Shown in pieces: positions 33,343 to 42,031 of a stretch of DNA of 64,000 nucleotides. Source of the stretch: Mucilaginibacter gotjawali (GTDB lineage: Bacteria > Bacteroidota > Bacteroidia > Sphingobacteriales > Sphingobacteriaceae); NCBI RefSeq assembly GCF_002355435.1, contig NZ_AP017313.1, positions 496,001 to 560,000 of the forward strand. Reading direction: 5' to 3'. Within the stretch, counting starts at the first letter, position 1, and every line of letters starts with the position of its first letter. The position numbers and the translations under genes were made by a program. The notes under the pieces are model-generated. The model was not told where the DNA came from, made no database searches, and was given only the letters and a program-made list of their open reading frames with translations.

Positions 33343-34224
33343 ATGATCCAACTTCTCACCCCCACTTACTGGAAAGATTACGAGCTGATTGATTGCGGCG
33401 ATTTTGAAAAGCTGGAACGTTTTGGTAATGTAATATTGATCAGGCCAGAGCCGCAGGCGGTATGGAGTAAGGCATTAAGCAATGCCGAATGGCAAAAGCT
33501 GCACCATATTAAGTTTAAGGGTCGCTCGGCAACATCAGGCGAATGGATAAAAAAGAACCCCGCCATGCCCGACCGCTGGCATATTGAATATAAAAACCCC
33601 GAAGCAAGCATCAAATTCAGGCTGGCCTTAACGTCTTTCAAGCACCTGGGCATTTTTCCGGAGCAGGCAGTAAACTGGGATTATATCACGCAAAATATAA
33701 AAAAATTTAAAACCCCTGAGCCGAAAGTGCTTAACCTTTTTGCATACACCGGGGGCGCCTCCTTAATTGCACAAGCCGCCGGGGCTGATACTACCCACGT
33801 GGATTCTATTAAACAGGTGGTTACCTGGGCCAATGAAAACCAGGAGATTTCAGGCCTGACCAATATTCGCTGGGTGGTGGAAGATGCGCTTAAATTTGTT
33901 AAGCGCGAATTGAAAAGGGGAAAAAAATATAATGGGATCATCCTTGATCCACCAGCTTATGGCCACGGACCCAACGGCGAGAAATGGAAGCTGGAAGATA
34001 ATATCAATGAAATGATGGGTGATGTGATGCAATTGCTTGATCCGGATGAGCACTTCCTGATCCTGAATACATATTCGCTTGGCTTTTCCTCTGTAATAAT
34101 TGAAAACCTGATCAAAAGCGCGTATCCGCAGGTGCAAAACCTTGAAACCGGCGAACTATATCTGCAGGCCACATCGGGACCTAAATTGCCTTTAGGGGTT
34201 TTTGGGAAGTTTTTTAAGTATTGA
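33343..34224 (+). CDS. Class I SAM-dependent (rRNA-type) methyltransferase
   Basis: A 293-residue methyltransferase resembling the C-terminal half of RlmK/RlmI-type enzymes. The SAM loop is VLNLFAYTGGASLIAQAAGA, followed by an acidic THVDSI ribose contact and NIRWVVEDALKF. The catalytic-type motif is IILDPPAYGHGPNGEKW. The N-terminal 100 residues are beta-rich. The exact RNA position cannot be assigned. It is monocistronic. The next 331 bp hold no gene. Confidence 0.88.
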   Translation: MIQLLTPTYWKDYELIDCGDFEKLERFGNVILIRPEPQAVWSKALSNAEWQKLHHIKFKGRSATSGEWIKKNPAMPDRWHIEYKNPEASIKFRLALTSFKHLGIFPEQAVNWDYITQNIKKFKTPEPKVLNLFAYTGGASLIAQAAGADTTHVDSIKQVVTWANENQEISGLTNIRWVVEDALKFVKRELKRGKKYNGIILDPPAYGHGPNGEKWKLEDNINEMMGDVMQLLDPDEHFLILNTYSLGFSSVIIENLIKSAYPQVQNLETGELYLQATSGPKLPLGVFGKFFKY

Positions 34225-34555
34225 AAGGCGAATGGCTGACAAAATTGCTGTCAAAAAAACCGCATGTCCGCCTGCTATTTATTTTCATACTACTGATAGC
34301 GGTATATTTTCAACGGGCATGTACACAGATATTGTTATCTTTGACGCCGTCATGATCAGGGACCGATCAAAACTTTTGACAAACCGTAGCCAAAAACAAA
34401 TGGTTTAAATATGTTTTTGAAAACCGGGCTTTAACTGTTGATAATTTTAAACATACGGGTAAGCTTAAAGGTGTTATATTGCACGTCCCCGGTTACTTAC
34501 AAACTCAAATAAAATAAAAGCAAATAATACCCCGCCTTAAGGAAAAAAATATTAA
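34225..34555. other. 331-bp gap, no gene identified
   Basis: Only a short open frame (34234-34410) without codon-like character is present. A TATATTGC near 34477 could be part of a promoter for the lipoprotein gene. I see no repeat or RNA. Confidence 0.4.
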
Positions 34556-35611
34556 ATGAAAAACATCATTCTTTCAGCTGCATTTCTGGCATCATCTATC
34601 CTTTTTATATCGGGCTGCAGCCAAAGCAAAAGCACTGCTGCAACATCCGCAAAGGACACTACTAAAAAAGGGGCCATTGCAGCCGCCGCGCAAGACACTA
34701 TTCCCGAAAAGGTAGTTTACCCGCCGCTGGATAAGAAATTGTATGATACCCTGATGAAACGCCTTGCAAACGGCGATACCACCGGCAAATGGCCGGTTAA
34801 AAATGCGCCTTATCCATTGCCCGGAGCGATACTGCCATTTAAACGTGTGGTAGCGTTTTATGGTAACCTATCCGCTAAAAAGATGGGTATCCTGGGCGAG
34901 CTGCCGCCAAATGAAATGCTGGCCAAACTACATGGAGAAGTAAAACATTGGGAGAAAGCCGACCCCAAAACACCTGTTCAGCCTGCTTTGCATTATATCG
35001 CGGTAGTGGCTGCCGGTTTCCCCGGTAAGGATAACATGTACATCAACCGCATGCCGAGTAAGAAAATAGATAGCGCAGTGCGGCTGGCTAAAAGAGCCCA
35101 TGCTATACTTTTCCTGGATATACAGGTAGCGTTAAGCAATATCCGCGCGGAGTTGCCAAAGTTGGAAAAATACTGGGAAATGCCTAATGTACATTGCGGT
35201 ATCGACCCCGAATTTGCTATGAAGGACGGTATCCACCCCGGCAAAAAAATAGGCACTTACGATGCAGCCGATGTCAATTATGTTTCGGCTTACCTGGCCA
35301 ATGTAGTGAAGAAACATAACCTGCCGCCCAAAATTTTTATTGTACACCGCTTTACGCGTAAAATGCTCACCAATTATCAGAACATTAAGCTGCACCCCGA
35401 AATTCAGTTCGTTATGGATATGGATGGCTTCGGTCCCCCTGATTTAAAGACCGGTACCTACCGCGACTATGTATATCACGACCCGGTACAGTTTACCGGC
35501 TTCAAATTGTTTTACAAAAACGACTCGTGGTTGCCGCCGCATCATATGCTTACGCCCGAGGAAATAATAAAGATGTACAAACCGCATCCGATCTATATCC
35601 AGTACCAGTAG
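34556..35611 (+). CDS. Putative lipoprotein, function unknown
   Basis: A 351-residue exported protein. The lipobox FISGC places Cys21; a Ser/Thr/Ala/Lys-rich linker follows to about residue 55. The main domain has alternating helix and strand motifs (FKRVVAFYGNLSAKKMGILG, HYIAVVAAG, HAILFLDIQVALSNI, HCGIDPEFAM, FIVHRFT, IQFVMDMDGFG). That looks like a TIM-barrel with conserved acidic and His residues, possibly glycoside-hydrolase-like (inference). I do not recognise it further. It is monocistronic. Confidence 0.7.
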   Translation: MKNIILSAAFLASSILFISGCSQSKSTAATSAKDTTKKGAIAAAAQDTIPEKVVYPPLDKKLYDTLMKRLANGDTTGKWPVKNAPYPLPGAILPFKRVVAFYGNLSAKKMGILGELPPNEMLAKLHGEVKHWEKADPKTPVQPALHYIAVVAAGFPGKDNMYINRMPSKKIDSAVRLAKRAHAILFLDIQVALSNIRAELPKLEKYWEMPNVHCGIDPEFAMKDGIHPGKKIGTYDAADVNYVSAYLANVVKKHNLPPKIFIVHRFTRKMLTNYQNIKLHPEIQFVMDMDGFGPPDLKTGTYRDYVYHDPVQFTGFKLFYKNDSWLPPHHMLTPEEIIKMYKPHPIYIQYQ

Positions 35612-35616
35612 TTTTG

Positions 35617-35727
35617 AGATTAGAGGTTGGAGATTAGTTAGGAAGACCATGGTCGATAGTCCATAGACCATGGTTTTGAGCGTTGTCTTCCAATATTGCC
35701 ATGGACTATTGACTATGGACAAAAACA
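35617..35727. repeat. Word arrays: GATTAGAG run and inverted ATAGTCCAT pair
   Basis: First GAGATTAGAGGTTGGAGATT (from 35617), then a left arm CATGGTCGATAGTCCATAGA (from 35646) and a right arm CCATGGACTATTGACTATGG (from 35699). The left and right arms are inverted, 18 of 22 positions pairing. The GATTAGAG run recurs near 56761-56782. Confidence 0.7.
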
Positions 35728-35729
35728 CT

Positions 35730-36698
35730 ATGAACAAACTTAAATGGGGAATCATCGGCTGCGGTCGCATTGCTCACAGGTTTGTACAGGGGCTTCGCGC
35801 AGTACCCGGAACTGAGTTGGTATCGGTATGGTCGCGCAGGGCAGAGGCGGTTGATAGCTTTGTTGAACAGTACGGCGGTAGGGCTTGCAGATCGGTTGAA
35901 GAGTTATTTTTAAGTGATATAGATGTTGTTTATATCGCAACGTTGCCTGATAGCCATGCGCAATACAGTATTTTAGCGCTGAATGCCGGTAAACCGGTAC
36001 TGTGTGAAAAGCCTGCGGCTACCAATCTTGCCATTTTAGACAGTATACTTGCCATAGCCCGCGAAAAAGGCTTGCTTTTTATGGAGGGGATGAAACCTCC
36101 ATTCTTTCCCCTATATCAAAAACTAAAAGAATATTTGCTTATTGACCCTATTGGCCCGGTTGGTTATGTCCGGGCGGGGTCATCAGTGGCAGACATCAGC
36201 CGAGACCACCCCAATTTCAGCCACGACCTGGTTGGAGGCAGCATCATGCAGATTGGTATTTATGAAGCATTTTTAGCAATTGATTGGTTAGGCGCAACCA
36301 AAAAGGTACAGGCACTGGGCAGGTTAGGTGAAACCGGCATCGACATGTTTTCTATCTTTCAAACCGAACATGAAAATGGTTATGCCCAGCTGTATGCAGG
36401 TTTTGACCTTCATGGGAAAGGCGATGCCCTTATCTGCGGCACTTTAGGCAACGTCACCATCCATAAAAATTGGTGGAACCCCGCGCGTGCGACGATAGAT
36501 TACCTTGATGGCCGGATAGTAGAAATTGATGAACCATTTGCTGCCGGTGGCCTTAATTACGAAATAGCTCACTTTTGCGAACTGGTCCGTCAGCATAAGG
36601 CGGAGAGCCCAATCATTAGCCATGAAATGTCCCGGCAGATGATCGGTATGCTGGATGAGGCAAGGGCACAGGTTGGTTTGAAATATAAAGGGGAGTAA
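35730..36698 (+). CDS. Gfo/Idh/MocA family oxidoreductase
   Basis: A 322-residue NAD(P)-dependent sugar or polyol dehydrogenase-type protein. The Rossmann motif GIIGCGRIAHRFVQGL is at the N-terminus, and CEKPAATN at about residue 95 holds the family EKP motif. The C-terminal dehydrogenase-like domain follows. The catalytic substrate is unknown; family members act on sugars, inositol or bile pigments. I chose ATG 35730 (MNKLKWGII); upstream ATGs at 35670 and 35715 lie in repeat DNA. Confidence 0.9.
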   Translation: MNKLKWGIIGCGRIAHRFVQGLRAVPGTELVSVWSRRAEAVDSFVEQYGGRACRSVEELFLSDIDVVYIATLPDSHAQYSILALNAGKPVLCEKPAATNLAILDSILAIAREKGLLFMEGMKPPFFPLYQKLKEYLLIDPIGPVGYVRAGSSVADISRDHPNFSHDLVGGSIMQIGIYEAFLAIDWLGATKKVQALGRLGETGIDMFSIFQTEHENGYAQLYAGFDLHGKGDALICGTLGNVTIHKNWWNPARATIDYLDGRIVEIDEPFAAGGLNYEIAHFCELVRQHKAESPIISHEMSRQMIGMLDEARAQVGLKYKGE

Positions 36699-36808
36699 AA
36701 TAACCCGAAGCCGCCGTCCAAAAGGCGTTACAGTTCTGCTTATCCTTTTGTAACAATTCCGAAACCTTAGCATCTGTTAAGCCAAAAATATCGTTAAATT
36801 AGCTACGT

Positions 36809-37648
36809 ATGAAAAATGGCTACTGCTACTTTACACTACTAGTGCTCTTTATCCTGGCCTCCTGTTCGCCGAAAGGTCCGTATGCGGTAACCAACAAGGT
36901 ATACAAGGAGAAAACTAAAGGGTATTTAGCCACTATTCAAATGCAAAACCCGGATACATTGCGCGATAGTAGTGGCATGCCGGTACCCTCAGCCTGGGTA
37001 GGCACCGTGAACTTTGGAATCCGAAAGCCCAATTACGTGATCATTCACTTTACGGCGCAGGATTCGCTGGCTCAAACGCTGCATACTTTTACGATTACCA
37101 GTACACAGGTGAGCTCCCATTATGTTATCGGAAAGGATGGGAAGGTGGTTCACATGGTGAATGATTACCTGCGGGCCAATCATGCGGGCCTGGGTAAATG
37201 GGGCAGCGTGACAGATATGAACAGCTGCTCAATCGGCATCGAGATAGATAATAACGGCAGCGAACCTTTTACTGCTCCGCAGATCAACAGCCTGCTGCTA
37301 TTACTCGCCCAGCTGAAGAAGAGTTATAACATCCCGCAGGCCAACTTTATTGGCCACCAGGACTTTGCCCCCAAACGCAAGCCTGATCCCGGCCCTTATT
37401 TTCCCTGGAAAACGCTTGCGGCGCATGGCTTTGGCTATTGGAGTGATGACGTACTCGAACTGGCCCCTGATGGCTTTGACTATAGCATCGCCCTGAAACT
37501 GATCGGCTATGATACCTCGGACCCGAAAGCCGCCGTCGTAGCCTTTAAACGCCACTTTGTACAAACAGATATTAAGCCGGAAGTTACCCAGCTGGATTTG
37601 AATGTGTTGTATAATGTGTATCAGAAATACAGCCCCCCGGCCCCCTAA
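36809..37648 (+). CDS. N-acetylmuramoyl-L-alanine amidase, lipoprotein
   Basis: A 279-residue Amidase_2 (AmpD-type) enzyme that cleaves the amide bond between MurNAc and the stem peptide. The lipobox is LASC (Cys19). Zinc-site residues are the His of VIIHFTA, His of NHAGLGKW and the C-terminal H-Q-D/D-P-G block in GHQDFAPKRKPDPGPYFPW. It is likely anchored in the outer membrane facing the periplasm and probably takes part in wall recycling. The last residues (YSPPAP) come from the repeat element shared with the convergent glnS. Confidence 0.93.
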   Translation: MKNGYCYFTLLVLFILASCSPKGPYAVTNKVYKEKTKGYLATIQMQNPDTLRDSSGMPVPSAWVGTVNFGIRKPNYVIIHFTAQDSLAQTLHTFTITSTQVSSHYVIGKDGKVVHMVNDYLRANHAGLGKWGSVTDMNSCSIGIEIDNNGSEPFTAPQINSLLLLLAQLKKSYNIPQANFIGHQDFAPKRKPDPGPYFPWKTLAAHGFGYWSDDVLELAPDGFDYSIALKLIGYDTSDPKAAVVAFKRHFVQTDIKPEVTQLDLNVLYNVYQKYSPPAP

Positions 37649-37708
37649 AGGGGGAGTAAAAATTCAAACGCTGTGCGCTATGCTCCCCCTTTAGGGGGTT
37701 GGGGGGCC
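37631..37708. repeat. 78-bp inverted-repeat element shared by two convergent genes
   Basis: The left arm, with GGCCCCCTAAAGGGGGAG (37639-37656) preceded by C6, faces its near-perfect complement CTCCCCCTTTAGGGGGTTGG (37683-37702) ending in GGGG. It supplies the end of the amidase gene and the last codons of glnS (KAPQPPKGGA). Both arms contain CCCCCTAAAGGGGG. The structure resembles the element at 3947-4062, including GGAGTAAA after the left arm. Confidence 0.8.
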
Positions 37709-39357
37709 TTCCAACTATCCTTCAGCGTTACCGTGCGGTTAAACACCAGCTTATCTGCGGTGGAGTGCTTATCCAGCGTAAAATATCCTTTGCGGATAAA
37801 CTGGTAACCCTTACCGGGGATAGCCGTCGCCAAATCGTTCTCTATATAGGCGTTGGGGAGTATTTGCAAACTGTGCGGGTTTAAATATTCTTTAAAGTCG
37901 TTGTCTTCATTACTTGGGTCCTCTACCTGGAAAAGGCGGTCGTACAGGCGCACTTCGGCAGTTTTAGCATGGGCCACACTCACCCAGTGGATAGTGCCTT
38001 TTACCTTTAGCTCGCTGGTATCATGGCCCGATTTGCTTTCAGGCAGGTAAGTGCAGTGGATCTCCGTCACATTGCCTTCAGCATCCTTAACAAAGCTGTT
38101 GCAGGTAACAATATAGGCGCTTTTCAACCTCACAGATAAACCCACCCCCAGGCGGAAAAACTTTTTAGGCGGTTCTTCCATAAAGTCTTCGCGCTCAATC
38201 CAAAGCTCACGGCTGAAAGGAATCTCCCGGCCACCTTCGCCGCCTTCTGCTTCGGGGTTGTTTTCGCCAAACATGGTTTCCGTTTCATCCTCAGGATAAT
38301 TAGTGATCACCATTTTGATCGGGTCAAGCACAGCCATACGGCGCCAGGCGGTTTTGTTCAGATCTTCGCGGATGCAAAACTCCAGCAGGCTGACATCGAT
38401 CATGTTCTCGCGTTTGGCTACGCCGATACGGTCACAGAAATCGCGGATAGAGGCCGGGGTATAGCCACGGCGGCGCAGGCCGCTGATGGTAGGCATACGC
38501 GGATCGTCCCAATCTTCAACATGGCCCTCGGTAACCAGTTGCAGCAGCTTGCGCTTGCTCATAACGGTATAATTAAGGTTCAGCCTTGCAAATTCATATT
38601 GTTTGGATGGGAAGATCTCGAGTTGTTCAATAAACCAGTTATACAGGTCGCGGTGCGGGATAAACTCCAGCGTGCAGATGGAATGCGTGATCTCTTCGAT
38701 GGCATCCGACTGCCCGTGTGCAAAGTCGTACATGGGGTAAATACACCAGGTATCCCCGGTACGGTGATGGTTGGCGTGTTTAATGCGGTACATCAAAGGG
38801 TCACGCAGGTGCATGTTATGCGATGCCAGGTCGACTTTCGCGCGCAAAACCTTAGCGCCATCCGGGTATTTTCCTGCCTTCATATCAGCAAACAAAGCCA
38901 GGTTTTCTTCCACGCTGCGGGCGCGGAACTGGTTTGGTGTGCCGGCTTCCGTTGGCGTACCTTTTTGGGCCGCTATTTCCTCGGCGCTGCTATCATCTAC
39001 ATAAGCCAGTCCTTTTTTTATCAGTACGACCGCAAATTCATATAGCGTATCAAAATAGTCCGAAGCATATAATTCATTGGCCCATTCAAAACCGAGCCAT
39101 TTTACATCCTCCTTAATACTGTCAACATATTCAATATCTTCCTTAACAGGGTTGGTGTCATCAAAGCGGAGATTGGTTTTGCCGCCATATTTAAGGGCAA
39201 GCCCAAAGTTAAGGCAGATGGATTTGGCGTGGCCGATATGCAGGTAACCGTTTGGCTCAGGCGGGAAACGGGTAAGTACCCTGCCGGCATACTTGCCGGT
39301 ACGTAAATCCTCTTCAACAATCTCTTCTAAAAAATTTAATGACCTTTCTTCACTCAT
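37678..39357 (-). CDS. glnS: Glutaminyl-tRNA synthetase
   Basis: A 559-residue class I aminoacyl-tRNA synthetase that charges tRNA-Gln. The HIGH motif is at residues 40-43 (PPEPNGYLHIGH) and the KMSKS-type motif is VMSKRKL near 266. There is also DTNPVKED, NLNYTVMSKRK and a C-terminal beta-barrel pair. An insert of about 20 residues, rich in Glu/Gly (GENNPEAEGGEGGREI), lies near 358-377. The last residues, KAPQPPKGGA, are encoded by the inverted-repeat element, so the stop codon was probably displaced by its insertion. A TATTTTTG promoter box lies 19 nt upstream. Confidence 0.96.
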   Translation of the reverse strand: MSEERSLNFLEEIVEEDLRTGKYAGRVLTRFPPEPNGYLHIGHAKSICLNFGLALKYGGKTNLRFDDTNPVKEDIEYVDSIKEDVKWLGFEWANELYASDYFDTLYEFAVVLIKKGLAYVDDSSAEEIAAQKGTPTEAGTPNQFRARSVEENLALFADMKAGKYPDGAKVLRAKVDLASHNMHLRDPLMYRIKHANHHRTGDTWCIYPMYDFAHGQSDAIEEITHSICTLEFIPHRDLYNWFIEQLEIFPSKQYEFARLNLNYTVMSKRKLLQLVTEGHVEDWDDPRMPTISGLRRRGYTPASIRDFCDRIGVAKRENMIDVSLLEFCIREDLNKTAWRRMAVLDPIKMVITNYPEDETETMFGENNPEAEGGEGGREIPFSRELWIEREDFMEEPPKKFFRLGVGLSVRLKSAYIVTCNSFVKDAEGNVTEIHCTYLPESKSGHDTSELKVKGTIHWVSVAHAKTAEVRLYDRLFQVEDPSNEDNDFKEYLNPHSLQILPNAYIENDLATAIPGKGYQFIRKGYFTLDKHSTADKLVFNRTVTLKDSWKAPQPPKGGA

Positions 39358-39376
39358 GATATAGTATAACAGAAGG

Positions 39377-39384
39377 CAAAAATA
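39377..39384 (-). promoter_or_regulatory. -7 promoter box TATTTTTG for glnS
   Basis: The minus strand reads TATTTTTG, matching TAnnTTTG, 19 nt before the start codon. The gap upstream to 39596 also holds a C10 run at 39533-39542. Confidence 0.45.
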
Positions 39385-39596
39385 GGAAAAATTGGGGAAT
39401 GCGCGTTGAATTGGTGGGTAAAAACACTATAGGTAAGTGTTGCGAAGTTCCGGCATTTCTTTTATCTCCTGGCTTCACTCGCAGATTTGGTCAAAAACAA
39501 AACACCCTACATCAATACGCTGATCTATCCGGCCCCCCCCCCTGTAAAACCCGCAATATGATGCCGGTTTACTGGCTGGGCGAATTTAGCTGTTTG

Positions 39597-40046
39597 TTAT
39601 TGCGTGGAGTAAGTGGCCTGGAAAGTACCTTCGGTAACATTACAGGTACTGCCGGTGGAAAGGTCTGTTCCGTGAAATGCAAATGTTCCGGCCACAGTAG
39701 TACTGGTAAATGAAGTGATGGTTACATTGCCCGAGTCGCCAAAAAACGCGGCAGAAGGCCCGGTACCAAAAGTAGCGGCGCCCGCGCCGGTTGCAAGGTC
39801 GAAGCTGCCAACCTTAACGTTATTAGGAATAGCTATATAAAGACTGGTGCTGCTGACAAAACTCCCGATGATTTGTAATGCGCCTTTGCTGTATGCTGCG
39901 GTGATGGTAGAGGTACTATATGCCGTTCCGTTAAATTTAAGCGCGATGCTGTTGGTTACTGCCGGCTTAGTGGCGCTTTTTTTACAGGAATTGAGGGTGA
40001 TAGCGAATACAATAAGCGCTAAAAATGCCCATTTAATTGGTTTCAT
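39597..40046 (-). CDS. Small putative lipoprotein
   Basis: A 149-residue exported protein. The start at 40046 gives MKPIKWAFLALIVFAITLNS followed by C, a good lipobox (LNSC). The mature protein is rich in Thr, Ser, Ala and Gly with a regular beta pattern, resembling DUF6252-type Bacteroidota lipoproteins (weak match). An ATG at 40067 gives a 7-residue extension that is less likely. Function unknown. Confidence 0.65.
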   Translation of the reverse strand: MKPIKWAFLALIVFAITLNSCKKSATKPAVTNSIALKFNGTAYSTSTITAAYSKGALQIIGSFVSSTSLYIAIPNNVKVGSFDLATGAGAATFGTGPSAAFFGDSGNVTITSFTSTTVAGTFAFHGTDLSTGSTCNVTEGTFQATYSTQ

Positions 40047-40222
40047 GATATTAGGTTTTTGATGCAAGGTAGTAAAAAATCACAGCGCTACCCAAATGTC
40101 AACCTGAAAAAAATAATTACCCTAACTGCTGTTTAAATGAAGCCCATTGCGCATTCAACATTCTGCAATAAGCATTAAAAAGGGCAAATTTTTTTTACCC
40201 CGGCAATTCTCATAACTTAATC

Positions 40223-40230
40223 TATCTTTG
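40223..40230 (+). promoter_or_regulatory. -7 promoter box TATCTTTG for efp
   Basis: TATCTTTG matches TAnnTTTG and lies 26 nt before the efp start codon. I see no matching -33 element. Confidence 0.5.
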
Positions 40231-40256
40231 GACACAAATTTTACAAGCGCATTCTC

Positions 40257-40817
40257 ATGGCAAAAGCATCTGAAATTAAAGTAGGGAACATATTACGTTT
40301 TAATGGCGAACTGGTAAGCGTTACCGAAGTGTTGCACCGTACACCAGGCAAAGGCGGAGCATTTTATTTAGATAAGTTTCGTAATATCAAAACTGGTAGG
40401 GTGGTTGAGGCCCGCTTAGCTACCGATGAGCAGGTGGAGATTTGCCGTGTTGAAACCAATGATTTTCAATACCTGTACGCCGAAGGCGATTACATGGTAA
40501 TTATGGATAATACCACCTACGATCAGCATAACATCGCCAAATCATTGTTTGGCCCATCAGCCCGGTTCCTTAAGGAGGGCATGAGCGTAATCGTCTCGTT
40601 TGAAAGTGAAGAGGCCATAATGGCCCAGGCGCCCAACTTTGTTGAACTCGAAATTACCTATGCCGAGCCTGCCGTCAAAGGGGATACCTCATCAGGCGCA
40701 TTAAAAACTGCCACCACCGAAAATGGCATAGAAATAAAAGTGCCGCTTTTTGTAAACCAGGGTGATAAAGTTAAAGTAGATACCCGCACCGGCGAATACG
40801 TGGAGCGCGTGAAATAG
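40257..40817 (+). CDS. efp: Elongation factor P
   Basis: A 186-residue translation factor that relieves ribosome stalling at polyproline runs. The domain I loop HRTPGKGGAF carries Lys32, the site modified in other bacteria; YLDKFRNIKTGRVVE and EYVERVK at the end fit domains I and III. The size and order are standard. No modifying enzyme gene (for example EpmA or YmfI type) is next to it. It is monocistronic with a promoter box upstream. Confidence 0.97.
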   Translation: MAKASEIKVGNILRFNGELVSVTEVLHRTPGKGGAFYLDKFRNIKTGRVVEARLATDEQVEICRVETNDFQYLYAEGDYMVIMDNTTYDQHNIAKSLFGPSARFLKEGMSVIVSFESEEAIMAQAPNFVELEITYAEPAVKGDTSSGALKTATTENGIEIKVPLFVNQGDKVKVDTRTGEYVERVK

Positions 40818-40939
40818 GGGCGAGGAGCTTCGTTTTATTCCAGGCATATTATTTAACCCATAAAACCACCACCCCGTTATTGCGATGACGTTGTGCTGGA
40901 TTTGTGGGTTAATTTTTGCAACTTGCCTTACCCATCGTC

Positions 40940-41968
40940 ATGATCAAAAACACAGGCATCAATACCTTTTTGCAGTTGGATAGTAATATCCCTGTGGTTG
41001 ACGTACGCACCCCTGCTGAGTTTGCACAGGGCCATATTTGCGGGGCGCACAATATTCCCCTCTTCAGTAACGAAGAGCGTGTGCAAGTAGGCACTACTTA
41101 CAAACAAGTAGGTCGCGAGGACGCAATTTTATTGGGGTTTGACCTCACAGGTTCCAAATGGTCGGGATTCATCAAACAGGCGCTGGAGATAGCCCCTAAT
41201 AAAAAAATAGCCGTTCACTGCTGGCGCGGCGGTATGCGCAGTGGCGCCATGGCCTGGTGTTTGGATCTGTATGGTTTCGATGTTTACCTGTTAACAGGTG
41301 GCTATAAACATTATCGCCGCAGAACACTTGATACCTTTGCGGAAAAATTTAACATCAGGGTATTGGGCGGTTTAACTGGCTCGGGTAAAACAAAGGTTTT
41401 GCACCAACTGAAAGCACTGGGCGAACAGGTGATCGACCTGGAGGGCCTGGCGCAACACCAGGGTTCGGCTTTTGGGTCGATGAATGGGTTGGAGCAGCCT
41501 ACGCAGGAACAGTTTGAAAACAACCTGGCTGCAGTACTCCGCTTCCTTGATCGTGAGCGGCCGGTATGGGTGGAAGACGAAAGCATCACTATTGGCAAAC
41601 GTTTTATCCCCAATGGCTTATTTCACCAAATGCGGGATGCACCTATCACGGTACTTAAAGTCCCGCCCGAAGCAAGGGTTGATTTTTTGGTGGGCGAATA
41701 TGGTGTGCTCAATAAAGACTTCCTGAAAGAATGTACCCAAAAGATCTGGAAACGCCTCGGCCCCGAACAAACAAAAAATGCGATCATCGCCATTGACGAA
41801 GACCGCATTGCCGATTTTATCCGAACTGTATTGGTTTACTATGATAAAACCTACCGAAACGGCTTGAGCAAACGTGACCAGGCAAAAATTACAGAAATTA
41901 ATGCTGATAGCGCGGACGCCCTGGCCAATGCCAGGCTCATTATGGCGCTGGAAAATAAATTGAAATAA
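40940..41968 (+). CDS. mnmH: tRNA 2-selenouridine synthase MnmH
   Basis: A 342-residue enzyme that replaces the sulfur of 2-thiouridine with selenium at position 34 of some tRNAs, using selenophosphate. A rhodanese domain (VVDVRTPAEFAQGHICGAHN; the catalytic-type Cys in VHCWRGGMRSG) is followed by a P-loop domain (GGLTGSGKTKVL) with acidic RRRTL-type helices. The start ATG 40940 is preferred over TTG 40916. selD lies 63 bp downstream and supplies the selenium donor. Confidence 0.95.
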   Translation: MIKNTGINTFLQLDSNIPVVDVRTPAEFAQGHICGAHNIPLFSNEERVQVGTTYKQVGREDAILLGFDLTGSKWSGFIKQALEIAPNKKIAVHCWRGGMRSGAMAWCLDLYGFDVYLLTGGYKHYRRRTLDTFAEKFNIRVLGGLTGSGKTKVLHQLKALGEQVIDLEGLAQHQGSAFGSMNGLEQPTQEQFENNLAAVLRFLDRERPVWVEDESITIGKRFIPNGLFHQMRDAPITVLKVPPEARVDFLVGEYGVLNKDFLKECTQKIWKRLGPEQTKNAIIAIDEDRIADFIRTVLVYYDKTYRNGLSKRDQAKITEINADSADALANARLIMALENKLK

Positions 41969-42031
41969 GACTATCGATAATCAATATTTCTAACTTTCTG
42001 CTTTACGCATTCAGTTTATAGCTTTCAAAAC

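Noticed and set aside
34234..34410. Short frame MADKIAVKKTACPPAIYFHT...
   Set aside because: No family pattern, no ribosome site and codon use unlike neighbours; treated as non-coding.
38521..39045. 174-residue antisense frame in glnS
   Set aside because: A shadow of glnS; no protein-like pattern.
39399..39713. 104-residue plus-strand frame through the C10 run
   Set aside because: It overlaps the convergent lipoprotein gene and shows no coding character.
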